Shown: piece by piece, positions 22,956 to 34,800 of the stretch
Position numbering within the stretch: the stretch's first letter is position 1
How the letters are laid out: every line of letters starts with the position of its first letter
DNA from: Opisthocomus hoazin
Lineage: Eukaryota > Chordata > Aves > Opisthocomiformes > Opisthocomidae
Length of the DNA stretch: 64,000 nucleotides
Assembly: GCF_030867145.1 (NCBI RefSeq)
Contig: NC_134434.1
Span: 8,680,001 to 8,744,000, forward strand
Direction of reading: 5' to 3'
Made by a program: the position numbers and the translations under genes
Notes under the pieces: generated by a model
Told to the model about the DNA's origin: nothing
The model's input: the letters and a program-made list of their open reading frames with translations, nothing else
Database searches by the model: none

Positions 22956-23547
22956 GTGAGCGGGATCCTGGGTCGGTGCACGCCGTGGCTGTGCCCAGCC
23001 CTCTGTCCCGGGGGGGCTGGGGACACCGGGCTGCTTTGGGGAGCGACCCACCCCTCCGCTGCTCTCCTTGGTGCAGCGTGCCTGGGGATGGGGGTCTGGC
23101 GTGACCTGGGGGCAGCGAGCTGGGGATGGGGTCTGGGGTGAGCCGACAGTCAGCCCCAGAGTCAGAGCCTGCCGACCCTCACTGTGCAGGCGGGGATGAA
23201 CCTTTCCTCAGCTCCTGTTTGTCCTTAAAAGTCCACCACAAATAACAGCCTGGAAACAGCAGCTTTTCCCCAGCGCAGCCCAGGTTGACCTGGGGAATTA
23301 GAGCCAGGAAAACCAGAGCTGGGCTTAAAACCAGCATCATCAGTGCTGTGGTCACCGACGTTTCTCAGCCACGCACTGAGCTGTTTAACGAAAAGCAGCA
23401 CTTTGCCTCCTGACCTCGTGGCTGGATGCAGAACCAAGGCTGAGGAAAGCTTGGTTCTACCCCGGCATTTCACCACCTCCACGCGGCGCAGCAGGTCCCT
23501 GTCTGTGCTCCTGGCAGAGCATCTCACTGTCCGTGTTCCTGGCGCAG

Positions 23548-23781
23548 CCCGAGGTCAAGGTCTCCATCAGCCAGTTCATGTCCTACGTCCACAGGAGCGT
23601 TAAGGAGATGTCCGAGACCTACCTGGCCGTGGAGAGATGCTATAATTGCACCACGCCAAAGACCTTCCTGGAGCAGATAAAGCTCTACCAAAACCTGCTG
23701 TCGAACAAACGGAGCGAGCTCACTGCCAAGATCGAGAGGCTGGAGAAGGGGCTGATGAAGTTGCAGAGCACGGTGTCGCAG
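23548..23781 (+). pseudogene. DNAH17: DNAH17 stalk-base exon (coiled-coil helix 1)
   Basis: 78 codons, GT-AG borders, no lesion. PEVKVSISQFMSYVHRSVKE and TTPKTFLEQIKLYQNLLSNK are hallmarks of the MT-domain start in axonemal dyneins, leading into stalk helix 1 (IERLEKGLMKLQSTVSQ). In intact genes the next exon continues with VDDLK and the microtubule-binding tip; here nothing of that follows. Confidence 0.85.
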
Positions 23782-24279
23782 GTGCCTGCCCACAGCATCG
23801 CTCCTGCATCGCGCCCGCTGCAGCTCCGATGGGGGGGCAGCAGGAGGCACATCGCCGCAGGGCGGTGACAGCAGCCACGAGGTCCCCGAGCCGTACCCAT
23901 GGGCTCACTGGGGTGCACAACAGCCCCTTCCCCTTGCTGCACCACCAAGGCAAGGCAGTAGGCGAGGGGACGTCCAGGACAGACAGACCTTGGGCATGCA
24001 CCAAGAGGGGCCACCGAGTAGGGGACCGGGAACAGAATGTGGAGGCCAAAGCATGGGAGGCCGTCTGGAGAGGATGGAGGCCCTGCAATGGGGCGCAGGG
24101 TTCCCGGGTGCACCCCACGGTGCCAGTGACGCTGCGCAGGGTAGCTGGGTGTCCCCAGCCCAAGCAGGGTGGCAGTGCCCTGCTGCAGCCGCTCTCTGCG
24201 GAGCCAGAGCAGGAACGTGGGGGGAAGGAGTGATCCCCGAGCCCGTGCTTCAGCCCAACAGGAGGGGCTGCTGTTGCAG

Positions 24280-24507
24280 AATATCCACCTCGTGGCACGG
24301 TGGCTGGGCACACTGGAGAAGCTGGTGGAGCGGCACAGCCTGGGCAGCCACACCGACTACCGGGTGTTCATGAGCGCCGAGCCAGCCCCCAGCCCCGAGG
24401 CACACATCATCCCGCAGGGACTGCTGGAAAACGCCATCAAAACCACCAGCGAGCCACCGACGGGCATGCACGCCAACCTGCACAAAGCCCTCCACCTCTT
24501 CACGCAG
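24280..24507 (+). pseudogene. DNAH17: DNAH17 AAA6-region exon
   Basis: 76 codons beginning [20 protein letters not shown] and containing the strongly conserved [20 protein letters not shown] and [17 protein letters not shown]. The acceptor is good (ctgttgcag). The donor position reads CAG|GCACCC, not GT, and does not match the GC-donor consensus well. If unspliced, the frame runs on to a TGA at 24853. Confidence 0.85.
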
Positions 24508-24928
24508 GCACCCTCACCCCACCGCGCTCGCGCCCTGCGCAGCCGCTTCCTCTCGACCGCTTCGGGCCAGCACGGCCGGCTGCCCCTGGCCCCGGGGTTT
24601 CGCGGGCTGAGCATCTTCGGGCGCATCACTGCAGACACGCGTTCTGCGCCGGGAGCCAGCCCAGCCCCCGGCCTGTCCTCCTCGGGGTGCCCAGAGCCCC
24701 CGTGTGTCGGGACGCGATGTGGGGGGCAACTGGTGCTGCCCGAGGGTTCCCGAACCACGGAGGGTGCCGGGTTACTGGTGCCTTTCCCAGGGCTGAAGGC
24801 CGGGCTGCTGTGGGTCAGTGCCCCCAGCACGCAGCCTCACGTATCAGCGGTGTGAGCGTGTGTATGTGTGGGGGGATTCTGAATTTTTTTTATAAACAAA
24901 GATACTTCTATGCTTTTTTCTTTCTTTT

Positions 24929-24934
24929 AATAAA
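24929..24934 (+). terminator. DNAH17: Cryptic polyadenylation signal inside the DNAH17 relic
   Basis: AATAAA lies 74 bases after the read-through stop that follows the weak donor of the AAA6 exon, in an AT-rich patch. A shortened transcript could end here. This is inference from spacing only. Confidence 0.35.
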
Positions 24935-25046
24935 CAGCCCTCCGTTCTCCCCTGCCAGCACCCGTTCATTTTCAATGGAGGGATGGCTGATCGCGATATT
25001 CACTCGTTCACTTGCAAACCCACTCTCGCTCTTGTCCCCACTGCAG

Positions 25047-25238
25047 GACACGCTAGGGATGTGCAGCAAAGAAACCCAGGTCAAATGCGTCCTGTTTGCA
25101 CTCTGTTAGTTCCACGCAGTGGTGGCCGAGCGGCGCAAGTTTGGCCCTCAGGGCTGGAACAGATCTTACCCCTTCAACAGCGGTGACCTGGCCACATCCA
25201 TCAACGTCCTGCGCAACTGCCTGGAGGCCAGCCCCAAG
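25047..25238 (+). pseudogene. DNAH17: DNAH17 exon with premature TAG
   Basis: 64 codons with GT-AG borders. The frame reads CSKETQVKCVLFALC, then TAG at 25107-25109, then [20 protein letters not shown]. In related dyneins the residue at the stop is tyrosine (ALCYFHAVV), so a single C or T to G change explains it. The codons after the stop are still perfectly conserved. Confidence 0.88.
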
Positions 25239-25910
25239 GTGAGGGCCGTACGAAGTGACCGTACCTCAGCACAACACACACGACAACAATCAACCTTTTT
25301 TAAAAAAACGCACCCGTTTGCTGCGCACCCGCCTTCTCTCGAGGAAGCGCCGCGCTGCCGGCAGCTCCTCCCCTCCTCCTGCACGCTCGGGCCGGTGAAG
25401 GTGCAGAGCCCTCGGCGCGACTGCGCGGGGTGGAGAGCGGGCGTCCAGCACCAGGCTGGGACGAGCGCCTCGGCGCTCTGTTGGGTTTTTTGTTTAAAGC
25501 ACTTTCCACCTAAAAAGCACGGCCTGCCCCGAGAGTGAAGGTGCAGCGAGCAGGACGGAGTCTCACCCTTCGGAGAGTCCTGCTTTCCCCTGGCCTCACA
25601 GGCACGGTCAGCGCTGACCTGAACGAAGAGCGGACGGCGGGGGTTCAAAGGATGGACGGCTGTGTCCGTACCAGGACAAGGCGAAGTCTGTGGGTGAACA
25701 CAAGAGATGCCTGAGACAAGGTCCCCTGCCTTGCTCCGCCACCAAGCCTCCACAGCTCTGGGGTCTGTCGCTCCCCTGGACACCAGACAGGACAACCCAG
25801 CAGCCATCGCTCCGTGGCCCCGCAGCTCTGCAGTCACGTGCCGCTTCCCCGGGCTGCAGGGGACTTCTGGGGAGCCACGCAGAGAGCCCACGCGGAGCCT
25901 CTCCTCGCAG

Positions 25911-28900
25911 GTACCCTGGGACGACCTCCGGTACCTCTTTGGTGAAATCATGTACGGGGGGCACATCACAGACGACTGGGACCGCCGGCTGTGTCGCACC
26001 TACCTGAGCGAATACGTCCGCGAGGAGATGCTGGCAGGGGAAGCGTGCTTAGCTCCGGGGTTTGTGATCCCTCCCAGCTTGGATTACAAGGTGAGAAAGA
26101 TTAACCTTGCCCTTTGCTGTGGCAAACCACTGCTCTGGATAAATGCGCACGAGTCAGAGTTCCCTCATGCTAACCAAGGGGGAATGCAGGGGAAAAAAAA
26201 GCTTTGGTCCCATGGAAACATGCAGAATCACTGCAAAAACAATTCCAGTGGCCGGGCTGGTAAGGGAAAAACTTAGGTAAGATGTGTGTAAAAATCCATC
26301 CTGAACAAGCAGCGCCAGCTCGCTTTGAAGCAGCAGCACCAAACCAAAGCGCGCTGCCGTATTCTCAAGGCTGAAGTGACACTCGGGCGCCTTTGTGCGT
26401 GCCTGCTAAACCGACGCCCGCGCCTGCCCTGCGCTTAGGGCTACCACGAGTACATCGACGACAACCTGCCCCCCGAGAGCCCCTACCTGTACGGCCTCCA
26501 CCCCAGCGCGGAAATCGGCTTCCTGACGGTCACTTCGGACGGGCTTTTTTGGACAGTTCTGGAAATGCAGCCCAAAGAATCGGACGCTGGAGGAGGCGCG
26601 GGTGTCTCCCAAGAGGAAAAGGCAAGTAAAGTCTCTGCTTCGTTTCAGCAAGCCACGGCAATTCAGAGGCCAGGGGGGGAGGACAGCTGTGGGCCCACAC
26701 ACAACGGACATGAGAACAGGACCCGTAACAATAACCGACTTCTTACCAGCGCAAGAGAGCACAGAGCCGTGGTTCTAGCCCAGTACTAATGCCGCAAGCC
26801 GTCAGCTGGAGAGGGGGAGTTGCTAGCGCAGAGCTCAGGAGCGACACTGCAGTCTGCTCAGCTCCTGTCTAGTGTCTGTTTCAGCGTATTTGCACCCGTT
26901 TCCCTGTGCCCAGGCTCTCCTTTGCATTTCAGTAACTTTGCCGCTCTTTGGCATTGGCAATGTACTTAACACGAGCAAACGCTGCACCGTGCCACAGCTG
27001 CTGAGCAGGCAGCGTGGCTACCGCAGCCCCGGGCAGGCGAAGCCCCGGGCGTGACGCCCGACGGTCCCCGTCCCAGCCTCAGCGCTCCCCGCTCCTCCCT
27101 GCCCTCGCATCGATCCACAGCCCAGGCGGGCAGGCAGCTCCTCACGCAGATCGTAAGACCATTAGCTGCTCTCCTCCAGCACCTCCGAGAAACCCAGAGG
27201 GTAACGGGAAGGGGCTGAAATGCTGCCCCAGCGTATTCCTTCTGCTCATTCCGTCTGAACACGAGGTGTAGTTACAAAAGTCAGCCGTGTTCAGAAAAGT
27301 GACTCTTTGACGGGGTCCAGATGCACCAGCAGCAAAACGCGGCTCATAGGCCACGTCCTCAGCAGCTGGACCAGGCTCCGTAACTTCCATTCATGATGGC
27401 AACTACTGAAAATACAGATTTTTTTTTTTTTTTTTAAAAAAAAAAGGAAGGGGGGAAAAAAAAAGTTTTCCTTCTGACTCCCTGGATTTTACACTTGAGT
27501 TTCACAGCCTCCTCTTACCTTCTTGGCTATTCAAAAAGAGCTGCACCTTTTTAAGATGCACGAGCAGTCAGTAAAAGAATAGACAGAGGAGAAAGCACAG
27601 GAAAACACAAAGGCAGGAAAAAGAAATCTTACTAAGCTAATTAGCTGTTAACCCACAGCACTTTTCCTTAGATCAGAGCAGTTCTGCCGCATATTCTTTG
27701 CAGGTGAAGTCAGTCCTAGACGAGATTATCGCGAGGCTGCTGGAGCCGTTCAATATGGAGGAGATCATGGCGAAAGCGGTGGACAAGACCCCGTACGTTG
27801 TAGTTGCCTTCCAGGAATGTGAGAGAATGAACATCTCGACCCAAGAGATCAGGCGCTCTCTGAAAGAGATAGACTTGGGCCTGCAGGTAGGCGTGAGGCA
27901 GCTCCTGGAAAGCACCTCTCCCCACCAAACGATTCCCCGCGATTCGCCAGCGGCTGTTGCTCGATTCAAGCCTTGTCTTGTTCAAAGTGCTTGGCTCCCC
28001 TCGCTCACACTCTTACAGATCCCGCTGTGCTGGCTCCGGCCAGACGCTGCCAGCCTCCTGCTTCGCGAGGAGTCTGAGGCCAAATGCTTCCACCAGTCTC
28101 GCTTTCTTCAGATAAAACTGCCCAGGCTTTTCTCTTCTTTAAAGGGAGAACTAACGATTACGTCACACATAGAGGAGCTGGAGAACGCGCTCTTCTACGA
28201 CAGCGTTCCTGAATCCTGGACACGTTACACCTATCCCTTTCTCCTTAGCTTAGGAGCCTGGTACGCAGACCTGCTCCTTCGGATTAGGGCGAGCAGATTT
28301 CTTGTGAAAGTTAAAGCTTAGGGAGCAAGCGGATACCACAGAAAACCAGGAGCCACCTCCATCAGTGTACAGTGGTTAACTGGTTTATTTTGTAATATTA
28401 ACTTAAGCAGTTTGAAGTACCTGAAATGGCCTGTTACCCAAGAATGAGAGCAGAAGTCTGAAAAGGGTTCACCACCGGAGTATATCACTGCTTCAAAAGA
28501 ATATTAGCTAACCCCATCATAATGTTATATGTCTCAGAAGAAAAAAATATTTTATAAAACCATCTATTTTAAGTGTGGCTTTGTTAAAAAAAATACCAGC
28601 AGTATTTACTGCCATCCAAATTCGTGGTTTAAGTTTCATTGCTGCAGTGGAATCTGCTATTATTCACCCCAGACCACCTCCACCCTAGTCTGCCCATCTG
28701 GAAGACGACCTGAAGCTTGCGTGTTGGGCACAGTGAGGCACCAGCTCTTTGTCACCTCATACCTCAAAGCAGTACGCTGCTGCTCAAAGGCCACGCTGCA
28801 CTCTGAAGCACTTGGCTGGTTTTATTTTCCAGGAACTGGAAGTCTGGACAACAGACTTTGTACTGCCTGCAACAGTGTGGCTGGCAGGATTCTTCAGCCC

Positions 28901-30037
28901 CCAGTCCTTCCTCACTGCCATCATGCAGTCCACGACCAGGAAAAACAAATGGCCGCTGGACAAGATGTGTCTGTCAGTGGAAGTGACCAAGAAAAACCGT
29001 GAGGATGTAAAAGCTCCACTCAGAGAAGGCTCCTACGTGCATGGATTATTCATGGAAGGTAAAAGATTGTATCTTTTGTGAGATGTTTCAGACATGGAGG
29101 AAGCCCCGTTCAGCCTTAAAAACTCTTGCACGCAGAGCAGGTGTTCGTACTCATGGGCTTATTTGGATTTGTACAGCTTTTGCGAGAGCTCCAAGCAGCA
29201 GAGCCTTTATGCGGCACTGCTGTCAGACACGCCAGCTGAGGGCAGCACCCGCCCAGCTCACACAGTTTCACAAACCAGAAGCTGTTTGTGGAAATTCAGA
29301 CTGCGTATCATGAACCCAAGGACCGAGTTGTCTGAGGCCACACGGCTCTAGGGAATAAATATATCACACTCTTATCTGATGTGCAAGTAAGATGAATCAG
29401 GAAACTCAGAACCTAAAGCTAAAAACGAGGGGGAATGAGATGGGCAGCATCAGCAGAGCACCGAAGGGGTCCACTTAGGACAGCTATCGTAGTTCCCACC
29501 ACGGCCAAGTTCTACCTTCAGCTGTGCAACTTCCATGAAACTCCTGCTGAAGGGATGAGTGGGGACAGGATTTATTTAGACATCCCACACACAGTAAGGC
29601 AAAATGCATTCATGAGTCACAGTGAGATGAAAACACGTTAGTTAGCCCTAACGACTACAAAGCCATGGGTACCCAGCCTTCACACCCCACCCTCGGCTCC
29701 TTCCCACCCGCAGCAGTTAGGAAAACAGCCCCCTCTAAGTGGCGAAGCCACTGGCAAGCTGGCACCCTGACAGTCTCATCATGTTGCAGGCGCTCACTGG
29801 GACATCCCTTCTGGTGCGATCGCAGACGCTCGGCTGAAGGAGTTGACGCCGATGATGCCAGTCATCTTCATCAGAGCCATCCCTGCGGACCGCATGGACA
29901 CCAAGAACGTCTATGAATGTCCTGTCTATAAGACCCGGACGCGAGGTCCCACCTATGTCTGGACCTTTAACCTAAAGACAAAAGAAAATGCTGCGAAGTG
30001 GGTCCTCGCCACTGTGGCTCTGCTCTTACAGATCTAA
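25911..30037 (+). pseudogene. DNAH17: DNAH17 C-terminal domain exons 15-20
   Basis: Six exons, all open and in phase, encode the C-terminal domain that caps the AAA ring in the family. They include [66 protein letters not shown] and the terminus [20 protein letters not shown], ending in TAA. Two donors are GC: AAG|GCAAGT after the second exon of this group (a good GC-AG site) and AGG|GCGAGC after the fourth (weaker). Such preservation without a motor is odd and argues for recent loss or assembly error. Confidence 0.85.
27419..27464 (+). repeat. Back-to-back poly-T / poly-A tract
   Basis: Seventeen T are followed directly by ten A, then ggaagggggg and nine A, within a DNAH17-relic intron. It could fold as a T/A hairpin. 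No retrocopy body could be recognised on either side, so a simple-sequence origin is more likely than a retrotransposon tail. Confidence 0.6.
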
Positions 30038-30144
30038 ACTTCAATGACTGTGGAAAACAGCAAATGCTTTTACTTGCAAAAAACCTCAAAGTTGTGTAAC
30101 TCAGACAAAGTTTGATTGTAACAGAACTATTTTAGCCAAGTATC

Positions 30145-30150
30145 AATAAA
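30145..30150 (+). terminator. DNAH17: DNAH17 polyadenylation signal AATAAA
   Basis: Hexamer in tatcAATAAAaacattg, 108 bases after the stop codon, followed by tgctgtcatgtgg as a possible GT-rich downstream element. Confidence 0.75.
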
Positions 30151-30174
30151 AACATTGCTGGAACTGCTGTCATG

Positions 30175-31542
30175 TGGAGACTGCTCTTAAAATACGTGGA
30201 GTTTCTCACGACGGATACTGGTTTTTAGTTGGTGGTTTCTGATAAAGTGCTGGTTGAGCGCCAGGCCACCGATGGAAGCCAAACGGAACAATTGCGTGCA
30301 GCTATCCGGATTCCTTTCCTTCTCATAGCTCTCTGTCTTTCCACAGCTATTTGTTTGATCGCTTACTGCAAACTGTGAGCAGAAATCATCAAGCCGTGTG
30401 CACGGCAGACTCCTGCATGGCAGCACGCATCTGTTCAGACCAGGTGGACGCAGAAAGGTGCAGATTTGGCCCAGTTCACCAACACACCAACCAGCACATC
30501 CCAGAGAAAGTCCATCTGCCAGCAGATCAGTCTCTGAAGTATGTCCCTTTCTATTTCTAGGCTACAGAAGCTACTCTACCCTTTCTTTCACAACACATAA
30601 TAGGCCTAACTGCTGATACAAATTGGGTGTTGAGATCTGCTCTGGTCACCATACTGGAAGCCAACGCCCGCTGCTTTATCATAAAATAATTTACCAAAAT
30701 TCCACCCCATGAAATATCTGAACAATTAGTTCTAAAATGCAGCTGCACAAAACTGTCCTCACAGCTAGCAGTAAGAAAAGCCACATGGGGAGGCAAGGGG
30801 AGCTGCTTGTTTCTTTATAAAGTAGTAGCACTGAGACTAAATTACCATTAAGCTTTACGCTTATCTTCAGCTTTTTCAGGTGTCAGAAATCCCTTTTGTT
30901 GGCAATACAAGATCAGAACACAGTGCACACGCTCTGCCAGAGAAACTCATGGGCAGCCCAAGCCTGCGCTCTAACACATTTTTGTCTGGCTTCCCAACCA
31001 AGTTCTTTGCAGGGTGTGCATTACGGTTTGAGCTTCCCACTCAGCAAGTGACATCCAAAAATCACACTGGCACCAAAAATCCTCTCATGCCCTCTCCACA
31101 ATTCATGAAGGACACTGATAACACATCTTGACATGAAGGAGCCAGATACACAGCCCCAGAGATGGAGGCCGTATTTATGTAAATAAATAGGATGTGTGAA
31201 CACTCAGCGTCAAGGGCACACGCTCAGGTGCCAACTGCATGGACTATGTGCACAGCACAGAAAAAAAAAAAAAAAATCTAAGAGTGATTCCATGAAGCTC
31301 AGAGGGGCTCCAGTTACTGGGCAGCTGAACAGCCAGGCAAACCCAGCACGCTGTGTGAAACAGAACGGCAAAAACAACTGCCCCTCTTAACAAACATCTA
31401 CAAGGTTAAAGCAAAGCCCTGATCAGATAAAAAGAAGACAAAGTATTTTAAATACTTCAACAACGTTTTCTGTAAGCTGGTCAAGATAAAAACACAATCC
31501 TTCTCCACAAAACTCTGAAAGGGACATTTCAGAAATGGGAGC
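30175..31542. other. Convergent gap between DNAH17 and PGS1
   Basis: About 1.4 kb of AT-richer sequence between the 3' end of the + strand dynein relic and the 3' end of the minus-strand PGS1. It contains an A17 run at 31260-31276 and no open frame that resembles a protein. In human these two genes overlap slightly tail to tail, so some of this may be alternative 3' UTR. Confidence 0.6.
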
Positions 31543-31548
31543 TTTATT
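31543..31548 (-). terminator. PGS1: PGS1 polyadenylation signal (AATAAA on minus strand)
   Basis: TTTATT on the + strand, 276 bases beyond the PGS1 stop codon. It is the first canonical hexamer met on the minus strand. Longer 3' ends cannot be excluded. Confidence 0.65.
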
Positions 31549-31823
31549 TCTGTGCATGAGAAATACCCTCGTATGGGTTCTCTTCCACTGCCCCTTCCAG
31601 AAATTCTAGTAGATGAAACCCAATACAGACCCTGAGCAATGACTGCAGTCAGTGGCAAGAACCCCAGAAGAGAGATGCCTGGTTTTTTCCCCACATCACC
31701 TATGTTTCCATCATCTACTTCTTCCACAAGACAGAGTACTGCACTTCTTCATTGCAGTCAGTGCAATACAAATTCCCCGTAAGAATGGCAGAGAACTCAC
31801 CCAAAGGAGCAGCTTTTCTTCTT

Positions 31824-34800
31824 TCAAAAGAAATTCTTGATCAGAGGTGTTACCAGCTTCACCCACAGTTTCACGTAACGATTTGGCTGCTCAAATGTTG
31901 ATGATGAGACTACACCTGAGCAGAGGTAAAGCTGCTCCTGCTCCTATACAGGAAAAGAAACATCATCCCGGTAAATCCTACGTGTTAAATTACATAATGG
32001 CCTCTAAGAAAAGTGAGTTCTCAGATAAAACTGGCATGGATCCCGCCAAAAGGATGTCTCCTTTCTCCCACAAGCCTGAACATAAGACCCTCACTCCATG
32101 CAGCACAACTCACACGCAACTGAACCATCAAGGAGCGAGCACAGGATCTGTCCCTCACACCTGTCCACCACAGCACTCCACCTTTCGATGACTATCAGTA
32201 CGCTAAGTAACCGAACCTCAAGAATTAGCAATTTAAACTCTACAAAGAGCAAAGGTTTTGCCTTCTTGTGCCCCACAGCTGCAGGAGAGCTAAGCTTCAA
32301 TTTCAGAAAAATCCTAAACCCCTTGCTGTAACTGCCAGAAAAGGAAGCCTTACCATAATCTCAAGAGACTGGCTTACGCAGCTCTTTCTAGGCAGAACTC
32401 AAGCGCTGTGTTTTCAAATGAATATACAGTCATGATTTCAACTAAATTACCAGAAACACTTAGGCTTCTCCAGTGTGTACACAATACCGCTGAAGGAGGA
32501 AATGAACCATCATGATGATAACACACGCTTGCGTTGCACGTGAAAGCAGCTGTTTGATCAAAGGTAGAAGCAGTTTTCTTATCAAAGCCAGTTAGGTTTC
32601 CAGATTTGCAGGCAAACAAGGAGCAGAGCAGCTACTGTAAGTCAGTTCATAACCTTTTTTTCATTAGCTAAGCTGTTACAAACAACATAAAATCCTCCGC
32701 ACTGTTTAAATTCAGGATGGAACAGGGAAGCAGGAACCAAGCATAAGACCAAAAAGATGAAACAACAACAGAAGGAAGACATCTGTGTGCCAAATCAGTC
32801 TAACTTTAGAAACCCAAATGCTCCAAGAGCTACAGTCAGCCCTGCACCATGGTCATCCGATATAGCGAGGTCATCTGCTCACTGGAAGCAAGACCATTTA
32901 TCTGAACTGAAGTTCAGTTCATTCAGTAGAACATCCAAAGATACCCAGACCCCTCAGATCTCTTCCCAAATCTCATCACACGTTTATAAAATGGAACTGA
33001 ATGTTACATAGGCAAAGTGATTTCATGGCAGCGTACCAGTAACGTATTAAGTCTTCTAAACAAAGACCACAGAACAGCAAACAAACAGCCAAAATCAGCT
33101 TCCAGCAAATGGGAATGGCTTCAGGCCCTGTAAATTAGATCACTGCAGCACTATTTCAGAAAATTCCTTTGTCATATTTTCATTGATTCTCCCCTTCCAT
33201 TAGAAACAAGTAGAGGCAAGATATGAATTGAAATATCCAAGCAACTCTTCCAGTAATAGAATTGTTTTTGATTAGATAGACTCTGACTCATCCTGGGGAA
33301 GAGCCCTGATGCAACAGGGCAATTCCCATTGATCTTCAAGACAACCGTGCCTTCTTATGCCAGGACTTGGCTTAACAGAATGCATTTTTGAGATCCCTAA
33401 GTCCCACACAGAGGCACCAAACCAATTTGCTTTGTATCAGAGCACTACAAGAGAAATTACTTGTGACACTGTCAGTTCCAGCAGAAGATTCAGAGTCAAA
33501 ACAGCTGGGGAACCAGGCAGGATTTAGAGAAGCAGCAAAAGTGCTGAGCAGTACAAGCTGCCTAACAATAAAAAAAAAACCAAACAATAAACCAAACCAA
33601 AAACCTGGGATACTGAACATTAAACCACTGAAAAATGTTTGTCTAGATTCCATAATGTCTTATTATTATTCACAATTATATTATGTCATATAACTTCAGA
33701 GACAATCCAGCCAGCCCAGAAATCCTCTTACTGTAGAAACTACACTAAGATCCCCTGCCTCTGTTCACCTCCACAGCCTGTGGGCAGCCACCCAGAAGCT
33801 AACTGACCGGCATTTATACTCCTACAAAGGATTTCCCAAACGCCTGAGAAGCAAAATCCTCCAGAAGTCCCAGATCAGCAATTCAAAGGGCCTGACCTCA
33901 TTATCCTAGAGCACGGTGCAACCCTGGCAATGCACAGACTTGGAGGATAAAGCCCAAGAACGTGCTGCGTGATCAGCGAGCAGAGGAGGGCCAGCAGATC
34001 CTGGCTGAACGCTGTCTCTCGGCATCCAGTGCCTGAGCACTCCCAACACTCGAGTTCACCGGGGACACATGTTCTTTCCCGTTATGGCCCCTGTTTCCCA
34101 GAAACAGGCACTCGCAGCAGGCATCTCATCAATAGTCACTTAACTGACAGCTCCTTGAGACTTCCTATGCTCGAGAAGGTTTTGAATTATTGTAGCTGGA
34201 GGTTTTTATTGCAGCTGCGTCATCAGCATTCCCTGCGTGACCAAGAAGCACAACATCATGTTATCTCCCCGCAATCAGCCACTTACCTGATGGAGTTGCT
34301 GCTGCAAAGCTTTATTTTCTGTCACTATCGCAACCTGAGCTTCCAAGTCGCGATGAACCGATCGATACCCGAAATTCGGCGAGCCAATGAGCGTCAGGCA
34401 GGGAAGGTCGCTTCCCGCCAGGTACAGCCAGAGGCCTGCAAGAAAAAGAGGAGAAGAAAGGAAGCGTGGCAGACAGAGGAAACGACCGGGGCAGCCTCCG
34501 ACAATCGCTTCACTTAGAAGAAATGAATTAAACATGTTAGATTACAGTAACTATAAAAGATCACGACACAAAGCAAGCCTCCTCACAGATGGTCTAGCAT
34601 GTCCTGTACAGCTTCGTACGAACCTTGGGGTGCCCGTGCACAGTGGCATTGTCCAAACTCGTGCTCTTAACACAGGGCTGCAGCACGCTCGGTGCCGCCC
34701 TAGGGACACATTCCCAGGAATGTAAATACACTGCATGGAGGGGCCCCCAAAATAATCTGGAACAAGTCACTATCATCAGATTAGAGGTCATTTTGCACCA

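Larger units (their letters stand above)
18709..30037 (+). pseudogene. DNAH17: DNAH17 relic lacking the dynein motor
   Basis: Twenty DNAH17 exons in order: 18709..19053, 19736..19930, 20195..20387, 20469..20568, 20659..20744, 20911..21036, 21308..21463, 21543..21626, 21983..22150, 22380..22502, 22668..22955, 23548..23781, 24280..24507, 25047..25238, 25911..26090, 26439..26621, 27704..27886, 28145..28288, 28833..29058, 29790..30037. They sum to about 1,226 codons against about 4,460 in human DNAH17. Present: N-terminal tail (about 600 residues), a little D4 and stalk helix, and the C-terminal 540 residues. Absent: linker, AAA1-AAA4 with all P-loops, microtubule-binding tip, AAA5 and part of AAA6. 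Lesions: 1-bp frameshift in exon 2, TAG in exon 14, three GC donors. The intact gene makes an outer-arm dynein motor of sperm flagella. Identity rests on synteny plus C-terminal exons. Alternative: a normal gene damaged by assembly collapse and base errors. Confidence 0.72.

Noticed and set aside
22956-24279. Remnants of the missing DNAH17 motor exons in the introns around the junctions
   Set aside because: No P-loop, linker or AAA-like peptide could be recognised in any + strand frame of these introns.
33969-34517. 182-codon + strand frame
   Set aside because: It overlaps PGS1 exon 8 in antisense and owes its length to that constrained exon.
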